Below the pieces are notes generated by a model that saw only the letters and a list, made by a program, of their open reading frames with translations, searched no databases and was not told where the DNA came from. From Fibrobacteres bacterium CG2_30_45_31 (lineage in GTDB: Bacteria > Fibrobacterota > Fibrobacteria > Fibrobacterales > Fibrobacteraceae): DNA of 5,093 nt. The position numbers and the translations under genes are program-made. Positions within the stretch are counted from its first letter, which is position 1; each line of letters starts with the position of its first letter. The stretch covers positions 1 to 5,093 of the forward strand of contig MNYL01000014.1 of NCBI GenBank assembly GCA_001873075.1. Direction: 5' to 3'. Below, piece by piece: positions 4,838 to 5,093 of this stretch.

Positions 4838-5093
4838 CTTAAAACTACGTCTTCTATTTTCGGCGATAGCAATTCCCGTTGTTTTTATTTGCCTATGGCT
4901 GAATGATGTAAGTCGTCTTTCATTGATGTGCTTTTTAGGGGGTGTGGGTGCTTGGGAATGGGCTCGTATGGTGTCTTGCAAATATCAAGGCCCCTCCATG
5001 CAGGTGGTGGCTCCCGCTTCTGCTGTGGCCTTAACCCTTGCTTGGATTTTTCAATCGGGCCATTTTTTGGGGCTTGCTCCGGTAACTGGTTTG
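4830..5093 (+). CDS. cdsA: Phosphatidate cytidylyltransferase (CDP-diacylglycerol synthase), N-terminal part
   Basis: The frame opens at ATG 4830-4832, overlaps the end of uppS by eight bases, and stays open for 88 codons to the window edge. The translation starts MSNLKLRLLFSAIAIPVV and is strongly hydrophobic, with likely membrane segments at about residues 8-24, 30-48 and 58-74. The basic start followed by an Ile-Pro-Val-Val segment and the AWEW motif at 41-44 are typical of the CdsA N-terminus. The diagnostic C-terminal signature and catalytic aspartates lie beyond the window, so the call rests on these features and on the uppS-cdsA gene order, which is very common. CdsA makes CDP-diacylglycerol from phosphatidate and CTP in the inner membrane, for all phospholipids. 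AAAGG at 4819-4823, six bases upstream inside uppS, supports this start and implies translational coupling. Confidence 0.87.
   Translation, partial: MSNLKLRLLFSAIAIPVVFICLWLNDVSRLSLMCFLGGVGAWEWARMVSCKYQGPSMQVVAPASAVALTLAWIFQSGHFLGLAPVTGL

Noticed and set aside
1..5093. Mobile element, CRISPR array, tRNA or defence system
   Set aside because: No transposase or integrase frame, no spaced repeat array and no tRNA-like cloverleaf was seen; essentially all DNA is accounted for by core housekeeping genes and short control regions.

Overview
This window is a bacterial core-genome segment. It has eight genes, all on the + strand and tightly packed: rplM, rpsI, rpsB, tsf, pyrH, frr, uppS and the 5' part of cdsA, which runs off the right edge. 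All eight are recognised from conserved protein motifs. I see no mobile element, CRISPR array, tRNA, rRNA or sign of horizontal transfer, and codon use looks uniform. The DNA is of moderate GC by eye. Undecaprenyl diphosphate synthase plus CDP-diacylglycerol synthase indicates an ordinary walled bacterium. The rplM-rpsI-rpsB-tsf order and the protein flavour suggest a Gram-negative of the Fibrobacterota/Bacteroidota (FCB) side, perhaps Fibrobacter-like; this placement is a tentative inference from memory.

Layout. Positions 1-199 are an AT-rich control region with two TATAAT boxes 18 bp apart (one an extended -10) and a leader containing a perfect hairpin and several mutually complementary heptamers. 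Next is rplM-rpsI (L13, S9), closed by a strong intrinsic terminator at 1074-1108. A spacer of about 110 nt (1109-1218) with a small hairpin and a weak promoter candidate leads into rpsB-tsf-pyrH-frr-uppS-cdsA. From rpsB onward the junctions are a 1-nt gap, a 1-nt overlap, a 31-nt spacer holding a 12-bp palindrome, a 3-nt gap and an 8-nt overlap, so this is almost certainly one operon.

How the genes work together. L13, S9 and S2 build the ribosome, EF-Ts recycles EF-Tu and RRF splits post-termination ribosomes. UMP kinase feeds pyrimidine nucleotide supply, including the CTP used by CdsA. UppS makes the lipid carrier for cell-wall synthesis and CdsA makes CDP-diacylglycerol for phospholipids. 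Growth-linked translation and envelope-precursor synthesis are thus co-expressed, as in many bacteria.

I did not find a new multi-gene system. The points most worth a second look are: (1) rpsI has no ATG/GTG/TTG at its proper start and seems to begin at an AUC codon behind an excellent Shine-Dalgarno; (2) EF-Ts carries T-E-P-V where the family has the EF-Tu-contacting T-D-F-V motif; (3) the rplM leader can form alternative pairings; (4) a run of eight G lies in the catalytic region of uppS.
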